Below, in pieces: positions 11,601-24,821 of a stretch of DNA of 64,000 nt. The stretch is from Brugia malayi. Its lineage: Eukaryota > Nematoda > Chromadorea > Rhabditida > Onchocercidae. A program made the translations under genes and the position numbers. The DNA lies in assembly GCF_000002995.4 (NCBI RefSeq), contig NW_025062479.1, positions 3,059,721 through 3,123,720 on the forward strand, written 5' to 3'. The notes under the pieces were generated by a model, which worked only from the letters and a program-made list of their open reading frames with translations, was not told the origin of the DNA and did not search any database. How positions within the stretch are numbered: position 1 is the first letter of the stretch; each line of letters begins with the position of its first letter.

Positions 11601-14238
11601 CATCAAATAAAATTGCCTATTCAAACGAATTACTAAATAATTCTCAGCAATATTTATCCTTGTATAATCGTAACATATTACCAAGAAAAAGAACTTTATA
11701 TATATCTTATTTGTTGAAAAGAGTCTTTTTTACTTTTAGTTTTCTGGTTGGATTATTACGAAGAGCAAATTATTTCACTGTGTCATTACCAAGAATTTTT
11801 ATATTTCTAATATATTACTACTATCAAATCATACAATTTTCTTCGTGTATTTTAAACTTGAATATTCTAAATTTGAAAATTTAAATATAAAATTCATAAT
11901 ATGTAAATTGCAAAATGTTGCATACGTAATTTTGATAGAATTAGATAGCTTAGTTATTGAGAAACTAAGAGATATACATAAGATGAAGAAAGTATTTTAA
12001 AAGTATCACTGCAATCTGTGCAATGCATTTCTATGCCAACAAAAGTAGCTTTTGTTAAATATTATCATATTACGTCAAGCATAGTCCACTAAATGCATGA
12101 CTGAGGTTATCAGTTTGAACCGAAAAACAAAAAGGTAATGGAACACTGTCAATATCATTATCTGAAGGTTGAAGCATGAACATTCCTACAGAGCATAAAT
12201 GTGTTAATGTTCGATTCACCCTCATTATTATTTCAAATTTATTAGAAGTATTTTAATGAGATGAGATTACTATCCTGACTAAAAGAAAAAAACTGACTAA
12301 AAGCTTCGGACTAGGAATTCAAAAATATTTGAAATGCGAGTGATTTGTTGAATTTTACTGTATTAGAATTTATCTCATTCCGGAAATGATACGAAGAGAG
12401 AAAGAAAAAGGTGCTTGCAAAGAATCAAGAAATATGAAAATCTAGAAATTTGCATTATCTCAGTAAAAAAAGAACTTTCGGAGCCGAGGAAAACTTTGAT
12501 TTTAATGATAATAACGACAATTAAGCAACTGATGTTAGCTTTTTCTTTTTTTTTTTTCGGTATCAATTTAAATTGTTTCATATTTAGACAAAGTAGTGTA
12601 ATAAAAATCGTAAAGAATTAGTTTTAGAATTTTGAAATTTTCTAAAAATTAGTAGCTGAAAGAGAAAAAATAATAAAAAAGCAATGAGATAGAGGGAGAA
12701 ATGGCTCAATTGGAATGCAATCCGGGTGAAATGCTTGAGTGGCCTTTGCACAAAATGAAAATTTGGAAAAGCGTACCCAGTGGATTTTTCAGCAAATGTA
12801 TTGCAGTTTATATAGCAAGAACGATTGTTTACCATCTACTGACGATAAAAAATCAGCTTTAAAATTTAAAACCAAACTTCAGTTTGTGATATAGCTGTAA
12901 CTAAATTTTATTCCTATTTCGAAAAAAAAAAAAAGAAAAAGAAAAATGTAGTTTGACAAGATGAATAATTTCTGTTCTATAAATGATTAAAGTTGACGAA
13001 TAAAGTAAATAATACAAAAATTACTGGAAAAATTGAAACCAAGGACATGAAAGAATTGGTACATTATTCTATTTATATATTTTTGAATTGAAAATCAACT
13101 TCATCAAACAAATTTGATGATCAATATTCCAAATGATTAGTAAAATTAGCATTTCGGGCTCAAGATTCACTTAACTGGTAAAAGAAAATGCTCCATTGAT
13201 TCACATAAAAGAATTGGTACATTATTTTATTATTACTTTTGTAATGTTCAAACTGTAAAAAGTTCTGTTAAGTGGCAACAACAAGTAGCATATATTGCAT
13301 GCCAAAAAAAAAAAAACGATGCCAAATTTCAGGTACACTTTTTTACGACATCCCAAGCAAACATTACGGAGTTATCTGGTTTGGAAATAGGAAAAACAAC
13401 TTTTTTTTGAAGTAAATAAAAGGCTTAAACTACGTTGGAATGTGTCGCTATAGAATGAGAAAGAAGCAGAATGTCCCATGTCCAATACCTAATCTATCTC
13501 TTGCTTTTAATATCGATTTCATGCTTCCTTGCTTCAGCTTGTTCTTCAAGAAAAAAAAAAAAAGAACTCAAAATGCTGCGAGAAGAATGCGATAGTGAGA
13601 GAAGGTTCAAGTAAATTTTGAAAAAAAAGTCTATTGAATTTTCAACTTGTGTGAGTCATTTAGCAATCATTAATTTTGATGTTTTGCTTCCGAAAACTTA
13701 ATAATGAACGAATAAATTGATGAAAAAAAAGGGATGTTAAATGGCTATATTATGTGACCCTTTCAGGAGAATAGTGATTGATTATCGGTATCCAGAAATC
13801 TGTTCTACACCGATAAATGAAATATTAAATCGGAAATTCGGATATTCCCACTTATGATGGCAAAATGGAGAAAGTGTATAAGATTTGACATTTAGTTCTG
13901 CTTTTTGAATTATGTACCACTACGAAATTTTAATAATTCATGTAGTTTTTGTAGCAGTGAAATTATTAAACAATTGGGATTACGATGATACAGTGTAAAC
14001 AAAATGATGTAGTTTATTTCAGGTCGTTAATTTGAACATAGTGAAAATATCATTCAAAAAGGTTATTGTGGTAAACAAAAAAGAGAAAAAGACAGAAATG
14101 AGCACATACAACTCATATATTTGTCCTTGCATCTTTTTCACATTTCTCAGAAATGAAAGGAAATTATTTGAAATTTTAAGAGATGTTTTAGGTTTAAATA
14201 GTTCATAAATGTGCAGGATATTTATCAAAGTAAAATTA
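8637..14238. other. AT-rich intergenic spacer
   Basis: Long poly-A/T-rich spacer upstream of the GOGAT-like gene, with no recognised gene. Frames that caught the eye: a minus-strand frame at about 9952-10130 beginning MKVEILAAIWFVVFIIF (signal-peptide-like, 59 codons from its ATG), and a plus-strand ATG frame at 12702-12860 (about 52 codons). Neither has homology or splice support that I can see. Poly-T of 20 or more occurs near 10254-10277. Confidence 0.5.
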
Positions 14239-14725
14239 CTAGGATATTTCAAAAGAATTTGTTTGTCGTCTTCGGACTTTGTTCCATTTAGGCAGTAATG
14301 AAATAATACAGACTGTTACCAATAAAAGCTTAAGATGCATTTTTGTCCAACAACTAAATTGCAATTGGTGCCACTTCATCGAATGATATTTGACATGCGC
14401 ATTTTCTGTTCTGAGAATTCTTGCAAAATGCTTAAGTATATATAAAGAGTCTCTAATATGCGTCAATTGCAGAATCACTTCAGCAGAATTGAGTATAATG
14501 ACAGTGAAACTAGCAATAAAATTAAAAGTGGACAGAACTGTAGGTAAAATTTGTACCCACAGTTTTGCAGATCCTACCCTCATGACTTATCCACTCACCC
14601 TTCCGAAGACAGAATCCAGAAACGTGGTACAAATTTAGTACTATCAGCGAGTGGTACCATAGTTTTTGGTATAAAGTGAAGATGTTTGTCCGGAACCATA
14701 GAATACGGGATGACGACTCGGCCAT
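14239..14725 (-). CDS. Possible two-exon membrane protein gene (uncertain)
   Basis: A minus-strand ATG frame (14725, MAESSSRILWFRTNIF) runs to a strong donor (gtgagt at 14598). A 61-base intron ending in ttacctacag would join it in matching phase to 14537-14239, giving about 142 residues. The product is rich in hydrophobic and basic residues, with possible membrane segments around FNFIASFTVIIL and LKLLLVTVCIISLL. No family is recognised. It would be head to head with the attractin gene, about 300 bp apart. The opposite strand is also open over part of this stretch, so chance or the other strand cannot be excluded. Confidence 0.25.
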
Positions 14726-15021
14726 ATTATTTGCAATTGTTATGTAAGCGTTCTTTTGCGGTTATTTTAACAACGTTTTAAGGTTATTGTGTTCTGTTTA
14801 TCTTCCTGCTTTTCCTTTCCGGAAACGGCTACTATGGAACGATTTTAGCTTTTATAGTAGGCTTTTAGATGGATAAGGCGAAGGAGTGAGAGGGATGAAA
14901 TGTTGTGTTTTATCCGGCGAAGAGTTCAGATAAATTAATAGTGCATATTCATTACTGTATTACTTACAATTTGATTTACAGCACCCGTGTTGGTGATTTA
15001 GTATAATAATGTCTATATGAG

Positions 15022-18000
15022 ATGGGTGCTGCCTTATTGGCTGCGATGTTCCTCCATGCATCTACAGTAATTTACTCAAGTGTCCATATCGAACGGTTTG
15101 TCCTTTATAACGTTATTTTTATTTTTATTAGTGTTTTTAACAATTATTCTACTTTTGCATGCCTTTATTATTAATGGTGAATGCTGCTCTTATTTGAAGT
15201 TGTGGATCGTCCGTTTAATCATTATATTAATTATACGAGAATGGTTATTCTTCAGGTTATAGTCACGATTATTTTTCAGGATATGCTTATGATTATGTTT
15301 CAGAATCGGGTCTGCGTCTGTATCAAAAAATTGTGATAACAAGCCGTGCTATCAGGGTAAATGTGAGAATGAAAAATGCCGTTGTTTCGCTGGCTGGGGT
15401 GGTGTTCAGTGTGATCGCTGTCATGGCCGGAACTTGTAATCTAATTTTATTTATCGTTTGTTTTATTAAGCCTGCTATCATTGGAGGAGTTAGACGGAAA
15501 AGTTGAGTTTGTAAAGTCATGTACTATTTAAGGTTGACGGACGAAAATGAATTGTTAACAGATGGTCCACGCAATTATAGTTCGTCCTCCCGATGCATGT
15601 GGATTATTAAGGATGAGAAAAAACGAGGTGCATTGTTGTTACGGATTGATTCACTAGTTACCGAATGTAGCTGGGATCATTTGTACATATATGATGGAAC
15701 AGGAACTAGAAGTCACCAGCTGGCTGCATTCAGGTACGTTATAAATTGATGGCATGTTGATTATGTGGGTTATAGCACTGTGATTTTGAATTATCCAAAC
15801 AGTGTTTATTCATAATGGAAGCAATTTTAAATTCATTTCGTTATAATTCTAGGTGTTTTTGTGCCTGGAAAAATAATGATTTGTTATGTTATTTAAGGCA
15901 ATGTGTTTCAATGGAAGCAATTTTAAATTCATTTCGTTATAATTCTAGGTGTTTTTGTGTCTGGAAAAATAATGATTTGTTATGTTATTTAAGGCAATGT
16001 GTTTCAGTGGTGTTATCTCTGGTAGAGAGGTAAGTATCAGATCTGGAAAGGCGCTTGTTTATTTCTTCAGTGACCTAGCATTTAACATGTCTGGTTTCAA
16101 CATCACTTTTGCTTATGGCAAATGTTTGAATAATTGCACATCAAACGGAAAGTGTACTGAAGGCATTTGTGAGTGTTACGAAGGTTATACGGGAGCGCTG
16201 TGTGACACGCTGATTTGTACTGATAAAGACAGGAATAAAACATCAAAAGCATGTGGTATGGCGGGGATTTGCAGTGCAGATAATCGGTGTAGCTGTAACA
16301 TGCATTTCCACGGTATATTTTATTTTACATAGAATTGAATTTATTCGAGTTTTAGATACATTTGACTGTAATGTTTTGATGTGCTCGTGAACTACTTGAC
16401 GATGTCAAGAGGTCAAGGGAGAAAAAAGGAATTTTTTTTTCAAGTCTGTGAATGTGACTATTAATTGTCGTTATTGCTATCGTTAGTGCTTAACACATCT
16501 CAAAAGTCAATTACACTGGTTTTTTGTGGTTAATAAATTAAAAATGAAATATAATGTGTTGGAAAATAATTGAGTTCAATTGTTGAATTTGTATTAAGAT
16601 CAAAAAAGTAACTGTTTGTACATCTAGTTTTGTCTTTCGTGAAACCAATGCAGTTTCTTCACAGGGGATCGTTGTCAGGCTTTGACAACACAGTCGGTTT
16701 TTGAAACAGTTTTAACAAGTGGGGATTTTGGAGCTCGTGCATCACACACAGCCATACTCGTAAACGACACGAAAATATGGGTAATTGGTGGAGCTCATTT
16801 TACTGGTGTTAATAATTCGTTTGTTGCTGTATATGATATTACAAAGTCATCATGGCATAAAATTCCAACAAGAAACACTCCGAGATCACGTTACGATCAC
16901 ACCGTTGTGAGATATAAGGTAAATATTGATCATGGTTCATATTAAGATTAACATCACGATTATTCTCGGTCTGCGATTTTAAAAAGCTCTACAGAATTAA
17001 ATTGAATTGCATCTTTTGTATGTGGTTTTATTTTTAGAGCACTATATATATGTTTGGGGGCGTAATTGATGAACGTATAGTGACTAATGAATTGTGGAGT
17101 TTGGATCTTGCAACTTTGGAGTGGACTTTGGAAAATAATAATAATAATGCATCAAATGCTGTGCCAGGTGCCGTTGCTGGCCATGCTGCACATTTGATTG
17201 GGGATGAAATGTTCGTGTTTTATGGACATAGTCCATATTTTGGATACATGTACAGCATACAAAAATATAAGATTAGTGAGTGTTTTATAGTTACCTTTGC
17301 ATATTAAGCATTTCGGTTTTCTATTCTTAGTACAACGCTTTGTTTGTGAATTGAATAAACTGAGTTTATGGATATGTTTTTCTGTTATATTCTGCAAAAT
17401 CCATAGTTAATTTAGGCCCATTGTACATCATATAGAATTGTTTACATGTGCAGTTATGCTGGGTTTCGGGAGGTTCATATCTATGATGTACAAATATATT
17501 TGCTTCACATATTTTTTTCTACCTGAACCTTCTTTTATATCCTAAGTTTTAGTGTTGAACTGTCATGATATTCAGTCAAAGAGAAATATTTCAGGCACCA
17601 AGCGATGGAGTATTGTTCCAGATCGTGGTCCTCATGTGCAAGGAAGATTTGGTCATTCTCTTGTTGCATATGTTCATGAGAAAAAAGAAGTCATCTTAAT
17701 CTATGGTGGTTATTTGTTGCCTTATGAAGGTTTCTTGTCACGAGTTAGCAGTACCTTAATTGAATATGTCTGTGACAATCGAGAATGGTAATTTTTCTGT
17801 CTTTCTAATTGGCTAAGTTTAGGCACTGAGCAATAGCAACCAGAACCACTCTGAATAATTTTTTGTAAATGATATTAAAATATTGAGTAGAAAATAAGCG
17901 GACGACGCTTTGGATTCGTGAAAATATTCATTGAATATTTAAACATTATACTTGTAAATTTGGCAGCATGGGCAGTGATAACCATTCGTTTTTTATTATT

Positions 18001-21000
18001 AAATACCTTATAATAGTGTACTACAACGAGATTTGCTGAGTGGTGTTTTCCTAGTAAACTTAGATGACTGTGTAAACTGGTTGGTTGGATGTATTCGAGG
18101 AGCATTAACCTCAATTTAGAAGCTGAGCATAAAATATTATGTTCTAGATATAGCTTGCTGTCTTTGTGTTAATGTCAGAATTAGTATGGCTGCAAATAGT
18201 TTAAGTATTAGAAATGTTTTAAAATATTTCAGTTTTTGGTTTTGTGTCTTTCTTCTTTGCTTCCGATGAAAAGTATAAAAAATTTCTATAAGTAAGATTG
18301 GTATGGTTTATAGTTCGCATCGAACTCTTTCTTCTGGACACACTCCAGTTTTTCGTCATTCCGCATCATTGATCAATGATTTAATGATTATTGTCGGCGG
18401 AAATGTGCACAATGAGTCATCATCACGCATTCAGGAATGTTATTCTAGTGATATTCAAGCATATGATATTGGTTTGTTTGTTTCTTCATTGTTCATTGCT
18501 CAAAATTGTCCCTATTTCAATTTATGAGTATTCCTGGTAATTTATTCCGGATAGTAATTGTTACTTCTCAGTTTCTTGATCTTTTTTTTTTTTTATACAT
18601 TCAGGTTATATGCTTATTTTCTGTTGGAATTTCTATTCACAGTTAAAGATAATGAGGACTTTCCAGGGTGTGATACTTGGTTTACACTATCAAACAATAA
18701 TTTGCCGTTTTTGCAACGTTATGGGCATTCGTCAATGGTCACAAAGCATAACATCTTTGTGATTGGTGGTTTCAATGGAGTAATGTTATCAGATGTTGTG
18801 AAATTCACTCCAGGTTAGTGCCTGAATGCATTGCTATGAATTTAAACTAAAATGTGAAAATTCGTTCTGCACTGCATAAAAATTTAAAATTAAGAACAGT
18901 ATTTGCAGCGGAATGTGGTGGTTTAAAACGACCAGACGATTGTCGTAACATGAGAGAAGGTGTGCGCTGCATTTTCCATGCTGGGAAATGCAAGTCTGTG
19001 CAGCGCGATGTATCATATGCTCATTCATTTTTATCCTATGTGAAAAACGAAGATCCGAAAGAGGAGCAGAAATGTCCGATTAGTTGGAGGAAGTGAGTTT
19101 GCTATAATTATTTTACGAGATTAACCTTGGTAACTAGTTTATTTCTGCTTTGGTAAATATTAGGTCGTTCTTCCATCGTACGATGAATCCAGCTTTACCA
19201 AGATTCGGCCGCTTGTTCATACCTGCGATTCCAGGCTGATCTTCGTATGCTTATTGAATAACTTTATGACCATTCCGAATAATCATGCCTGGACGAGGCT
19301 GCAGTGGTTTCTTCAACTTGGATATAGCCAGTCAACTCTCAGTGTAATGTCTTCTCGACTTTACTTGGACCTTCTGAATTATCTCTCCTTCCATTGGCTC
19401 TTCTCATTTATCATATGTTGATAAAGTGTCCAGATGAATGTTATGGGACTTCGCTTTATCTAATTTATGTTACGCTATGAAGTCGTTCTATCTGCTCCAC
19501 TTTTGTATTTGCCATATTTATTCTCAGCTTAATTTCAGGGCACCATCGTGGTGCAGTGAAGAAAAGGACTGTGCATCGTGTACGGCTGTAGAAGGGTGTA
19601 GTTGGTGCCATTGGAGTCGTGAATGCGTTTCTGATAATTTATGTAAAGATCGAACTAACCCAGTAGCGAAATCTGATGCTTGTCCAAAGGATGAAGAGCC
19701 TCGACCATGCTTTTTCGCTGCTGAATGCTTCGCTTGCAAAAAATTAAAGCATTGCAGTTGGTTTCTAATGAAGGATTCTAAATGGAAATGTGTCAACAGT
19801 TATGGTCTGTAATTTTTTATGTTCTCCTTATTCTATATGTGTTTACCAGATCACGCTGAAGCCATGTATAAGAAAAAAAAAAAGAGTATTTTCAGTATGA
19901 TATATAAGAAAAAAGTATTTCAGTATAATTTAATGAAATTCACAATTACTTCGTTTACTGAGAAGATCTAAACTATAAATATGCTTCTCTTCATGGAATG
20001 TTACAGTTGTTGACGTGAAGAAATTTCAGATCTATCATTAGAAGGTGAGGCACCACAGCAGCAACATTCTTATTCCCAATCAGAACACACGTCACTACTT
20101 GCGTTAAATGCGCTGAATCCATCTTCAAAGAATGAGTCATGTCCAGCACCTTGTTGGTTTCATGACGATTGTCAAGTTTGTATAAAGGAGCAGTGCATGT
20201 GGTGTCCAACGACTTCACGTTGTGTTTCAATGGATGCCTATATGGTCAATTTTCCATATGGACAGTGTCAGTCATGGGTCACAGCCACGAATATAATCAG
20301 TAATCAACATGCATGCCAACTGGGTAATATCTTAAACTGAAACTTCGCTGTTTATGTTGAAAAACAAAATTTATGGAAGTGCAAGTAGCAATTTCTTTAG
20401 ATAGAATTTTGGTGTAAAAATCTCCACAAGTATGAATCAGCAGAATTTAATATGATCTGCCTTATGACAACAGTATAATATTGTAGATCCCATGGATTGT
20501 TCGAAGCAAAAGACGTGTGCAGAATGTCAACGCGTAGGACCAAATTGTGGTTGGTGTGACGATGGTTCTGGGACTGGTTTGGGGAAATGTCTACCGGGTA
20601 GCCTTGAAGCACCCGATAACGAATTGTTTTGTCCAAAAGATGGGAAATCAAAATGGTATTTCACAAATTGCTCAGGTGTGCTAGAAATTGTACTTATTTA
20701 GCTTCAAAGCAAAATGTAAATTGCTATACAGAATATTGTAAACTTTTTGTATTGGGATCTGATTTTTCGTAATAACTGTTCTTTTCCTTACTGAACATAA
20801 AAGTTATTTTGAAGAAAATACTATGTAAATTTTATGTAAACTTTTTTGTATCTAAATAGTCTACTGGGGTCGTCATTAACTGAAATTTGCCAAATAGCAC
20901 ATTTACGGAACAATTCATTTCGATAAAATTCCATTATTTTACAGCTTGCCAGTGTAATGGACACAGCAATTGTACGTTAAGAAGGCGTTCACTTGAATGG

Positions 21001-23595
21001 AATATCGAAGAACGGAGTTGTACACAATGTGATCATAACACAACTGGTGAACATTGTCAGTTCTGTGCTGATGGATTCTATGGAGATCCTCGAAATGGAG
21101 GAAGATGCGAAGGTTTAGTTTTGTCGTTTTGAAAATTGTCAGCGTTCGCATTTAAACTTTTTTTAAATTATATATTGTGGCTTTGCTCTATTAAGAATGA
21201 TTTTGCTGATGCATCAAGTTTTTTAAACATTCCCAAATATGTTAATTTTTTCCTTGGATGAATTTCTACCAATATGATATTTAAGAACTGTTTTTTCTTG
21301 AAAAATATCTTATTTTGTTTTTTAGAATGTTTTTGCAACGGTCAGGCAACAATGTGCAATAGAGAAACTGGCGATTGTTACTGCACTACAAAAGGTGTTA
21401 CTGGAAAGAACTGTAGTAAATGTGAGCCCAAATATTATGGGGATCCTGAAAATAATCAGTTGTGCTACTGTGAGTTTTTTGGCGATTGTAACAATGTTCT
21501 AAATGAAGAAACAAACAGAATTATTTTGAGCATAATTTTAAGCTAGTCTAATACAACGTTTAAATTCTTTATCTCATGCTGCAAAGAAGAGAAAAGTGTA
21601 TTATTTGCTGTGTGCGCAGTCGTATTCGAAATTTGGATGAATAAATGAAGAGAAACCAAGTGATCCTGTTTTTCTTTTGCTGTTTAGTGGTGCTTAGTGA
21701 AAGGTTGAAAAGACGAGCATAATAATTTCGCTCCTTCTTTTTTTTTCAAAATGTTTTGTATTTTTATCCGATATGTATACCATTTACCTGTAATTGTAAA
21801 CTTTTTTCAGATGAGTTGACAGTGGATTTTATTTTCACATTTAAGCTTGATCAGGACGATCCGAAAGACAAATATGTGAACCAGATCAATTTCTTCAGCA
21901 CACCACATAAGGTAGTACGTAATGCATCTCCAAAATATCTAGGTCGCCACTGGATATGAATTTCAGAAGGTTTATATTTCTTGCATATTTGGTACCTTAT
22001 ACCCAAAAAATACTTTTAGAGAGATACTGATGTTCAGTTTACGGTAGTCTGTGAATCTCCGAAATCAGAGAAAGCATTAGTGTCGATGAGTATCAACTCA
22101 TCACTTTTCGAAGGGCACGCTGGTTCTAATAAACTGTTAATGACAAGAACTGTGTGTGATGAAAATGGTATCCGACGTGCATACAGTGCTAATGCTGAAC
22201 CTGGATTTGTTTTTGGGACTGATGCTAATACAACATTCTTGGTTCGTCAAAATTTAAAAAATTTTTAAAATGAAAAGATGAATTAGATATACTTTCGACA
22301 ATTATCCAGTCCGTACCAGTCACTACTACATTTCGAATCACTAGTCTCATTCATCTATTCATTGTATTTCATTAATCATGTAATACATTCGTCTTTGTTA
22401 CAGTATTCGTTTCCGTAAATTACTCTTAGTACAAGTGTTGTTTTAGGTGAAAGTTTACAATTTTTCCACTCCGATAAAAATACAAATTTCGTTTTCGCAG
22501 TCGCCTCCGATAAACTGGGTCTTATTTTTTGTGATATTCGCTGCGTAAGTTCTTTTAACATTTTTTAGTGTCTTTTGCTTTTTGAAGCGTTATTTTCTAG
22601 ATGTAAAATTGAATGCAACATCAAGTAACTAAACATCAAACAGCTGTGATACACTTCCAATTAAACATTTCGGTTTAAATATTCTTAGTCATCTCTTGAA
22701 ATTTTGAATAATCTTCGTAAAATCACTTCTCGTGAATTGTTTTTGTTTCTCTTCCTCTTTTTATATCCCTCTTCATAATTTACCCAAAAGAAATCGCCTT
22801 AGAGCTGTCATGTCGAAGAACATACGAGAACGCTGTGTTTGACCTTCGTCAGTGCTGCACTTCGAATTATCCTCATAATTTAAACTTTTTAAAGCATGTT
22901 CTTTTTTCAGTGTAAGCAGTAATTATTTCAAATATTTTGCTATCTACTAAGTGAGAATATGCTTACAGGTGTTTTGTTGTACTTCTCGTTGTTGCGGGTT
23001 TGTTATGGATGATTAAATTACGAATTGAAGTATTCAGACGAAACCAGAGACGCTATGATGAAATTGAACAAATGGCTTCACGTCCATTCGCCTCTGTGAG
23101 GCTTGAACTGACTTCTCCACGAGCCAATTTGGTAAGTAGCTATTAGAGACAAATATATGCAATTTTTGGTTACCAGTATCTGTATAGTTAGGAAAAAGTA
23201 GAAAATCGTATTTGGTCGTGTCCAGACTGCTGATCTGAGAGAATCCCTTTTAGCACTTGTACTGCAGACAGAATAGTTAGCTAAATGGTTCAGGTCATAC
23301 TGGTATTTTTGTTTTGGTTGATATGCTTTTTTAAGAAGATTGTTTACAGATGGCTACTCCCATATCGGTTGAACCATGCAGTAACTATCGTTCTGGTGTA
23401 TTCACTTTAGCTGTTCGTTTACCAACGGGAGGTCGACAATTTACACCTCATGGTACTTCAGGTTTAGCAGTTGCATCAGCACTGTGTCTGTTAACTCAGG
23501 CACAATTAGGCGTTTTACAAGCAGCAGAAGCAAGTGATGCCAATCATAATCGTAAAACAACTTTGATGCGTTACATTCCATTTATTCGTTCCTAG
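15022..23595 (+). CDS. Attractin-family transmembrane receptor (tag-53-like)
   Basis: Twenty exons (15022-15095, 15304-15435, 15533-15733, 16008-16312, 16665-16918, 17038-17275, 17595-17787, 18293-18471, 18643-18813, 18909-19092, 19539-19804, 20030-20323, 20487-20675, 20945-21112, 21326-21469, 21811-21911, 22020-22241, 22447-22544, 22969-23131, 23350-23595) sum to 3822 bases, 1273 residues, in frame throughout. Order: signal peptide (MGAALLAAMFLHAS), EGF, CUB (ECSWDHLYIYDG, residues about 69-170), EGF, six-bladed kelch region (about 240-582), several PSI/cysteine modules, two laminin-type EGFs (about 893-997), one membrane span (WVLFFVIFAACFVVLLVV, about 1127-1145) and a short cytoplasmic tail. 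The tail has MASRPFA, the motif in attractin and MEGF8 tails that recruits MGRN1-type ubiquitin ligases in vertebrates. The C-type lectin domain of mammalian attractin is absent, replaced by a Gln/Ser-rich linker at the start of exon 12. The exon 8 acceptor (tctataag) is the weakest junction. C. elegans tag-53 is the likely orthologue. Confidence 0.93.
15815..16006 (+). repeat. 96-bp intronic tandem duplication
   Basis: Two adjacent 96-bp copies (15815-15910 and 15911-16006) differ at one position (c at 15872, t at 15968). They fill the end of attractin intron 3. The second copy runs into the real acceptor (gtttcag, ending 16007); the same place in copy 1 reads ttcaa and cannot splice. Confidence 0.95.
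19155..19325 (-). pseudogene. Coding-like antisense segment in attractin intron 10
   Basis: This part of the intron is clearly GC-richer than its surroundings. On the minus strand it reads LKKPLQPRPGMIIRNGHKVI, one in-frame TAA (19251-19253), then AYEDQPGIAGMNKRPNLGKA and GFIVRWKNDL. The protein-like composition with a single stop suggests a decayed exon or retrocopy. I do not recognise the parent gene. It could also be chance in a GC-richer patch. Confidence 0.3.
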
Positions 23596-24785
23596 TGGAC
23601 ATGAAATTACTGTATTTATCTGCCCAAATTATAAATTGTTATTTCTTCAGATTTGAAGCAAATGTGATACTCGCATTTTGTGAAGCGCCTTTACTGTTTG
23701 TTCGTTTATTTGGTTTATTTGAGAATTTTTAGGCCTCTGTATATCTTGAAAGGAAAAGAAAATGATACAGCAGATCACGAAAATGAGTTTTTAGTTAGTG
23801 TATTTTACAACAAATATTCAAAAGTTACGGAAGTTCTTGAATTAATTTTGTAAAATTCAGATAATTCATTTACTATTTATAAGAAAAGTGATAAAATAAA
23901 AATGCAGTTTTAATCAAGTAACTGTTTGCCGTATAGCGTTTTCTTTACTTGCTCACACTTATTCGTCCAGTGATTGTATTTTCAATATATTTATTATTGT
24001 TATTGTTTGTCATACGAAGTATCGATTCTGAATAACACTGTTCTATTCTACTTGTGCAACTTCACTGAAAGTTCCAAAAAGAGAAAAGAAACAGTGGAAA
24101 CGCAATTTCATACTGTTTCATTAATAGTGTAATTGCAACTGTAGTTATAATCACGCAAGGTTAGTTAATGAAGTTTGAGATTCAATTGCATCGTTTTAAG
24201 AATGATGGGGTCATTCAATATTAGCAACAGACAACAGAGACGAGATTTGCATATGTGAGTTAAAAACTTTTGGAAATTTCCGATTTTATTGGCCTGTGCG
24301 TATAATATGGTTAACGTTACATGAAGACAAATGTATAAGGCAGTTAAGTATGATTAGGACTGTATCATCAATTTGGCTTATTTCAAATTTGCACTGTTAA
24401 CTTCAATTTTGTACCTAAATCAGACTATTTGATGCTTGTTGGGTATAATGGCATTTTCAATAATTTTGTCACAATCAAAGTAAGCCGAATTGATGATCAA
24501 ATGATTGATTGATGGAGTGCAGTATCAATGACAACTGTTCGCTTAATTGCTGAGTGCAAATAGCTTTCTCTGTTTTGTTAACAAGCGAATCTCATTGGTC
24601 TTTCCACTTACCGGTACAGAAATTAAAATACCATTATACGCATCGCAATTCATCGAAGTTAATGAGATATTTCATCTTTGTAGGATAAGGCAGGGGATTA
24701 ATTCATTATGGTGCATCTAAGAAAATTAGAACTAAATTATCTATTCAGAATTTGAATTGTTATCATGATAGGAGATTTCCTTCAC

Positions 24786-24788
<3 letters not shown>

Positions 24789-24818
<30 letters not shown>
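24789..24818. repeat. (AT)15 microsatellite
   Basis: Uninterrupted AT dinucleotide run. Confidence 0.95.

Positions 24819-24821
<3 letters not shown>

Noticed and set aside
15987..16033. Frame reading through the 96-bp duplication into exon 4
   Set aside because: It ends in a stop and is in a different frame from the CUB domain; the spliced model is in phase and homologous.
19524..19796. Antisense open frame over an attractin exon
   Set aside because: Shadow of exon 11, whose sense frame is clearly homologous and Cys-patterned.
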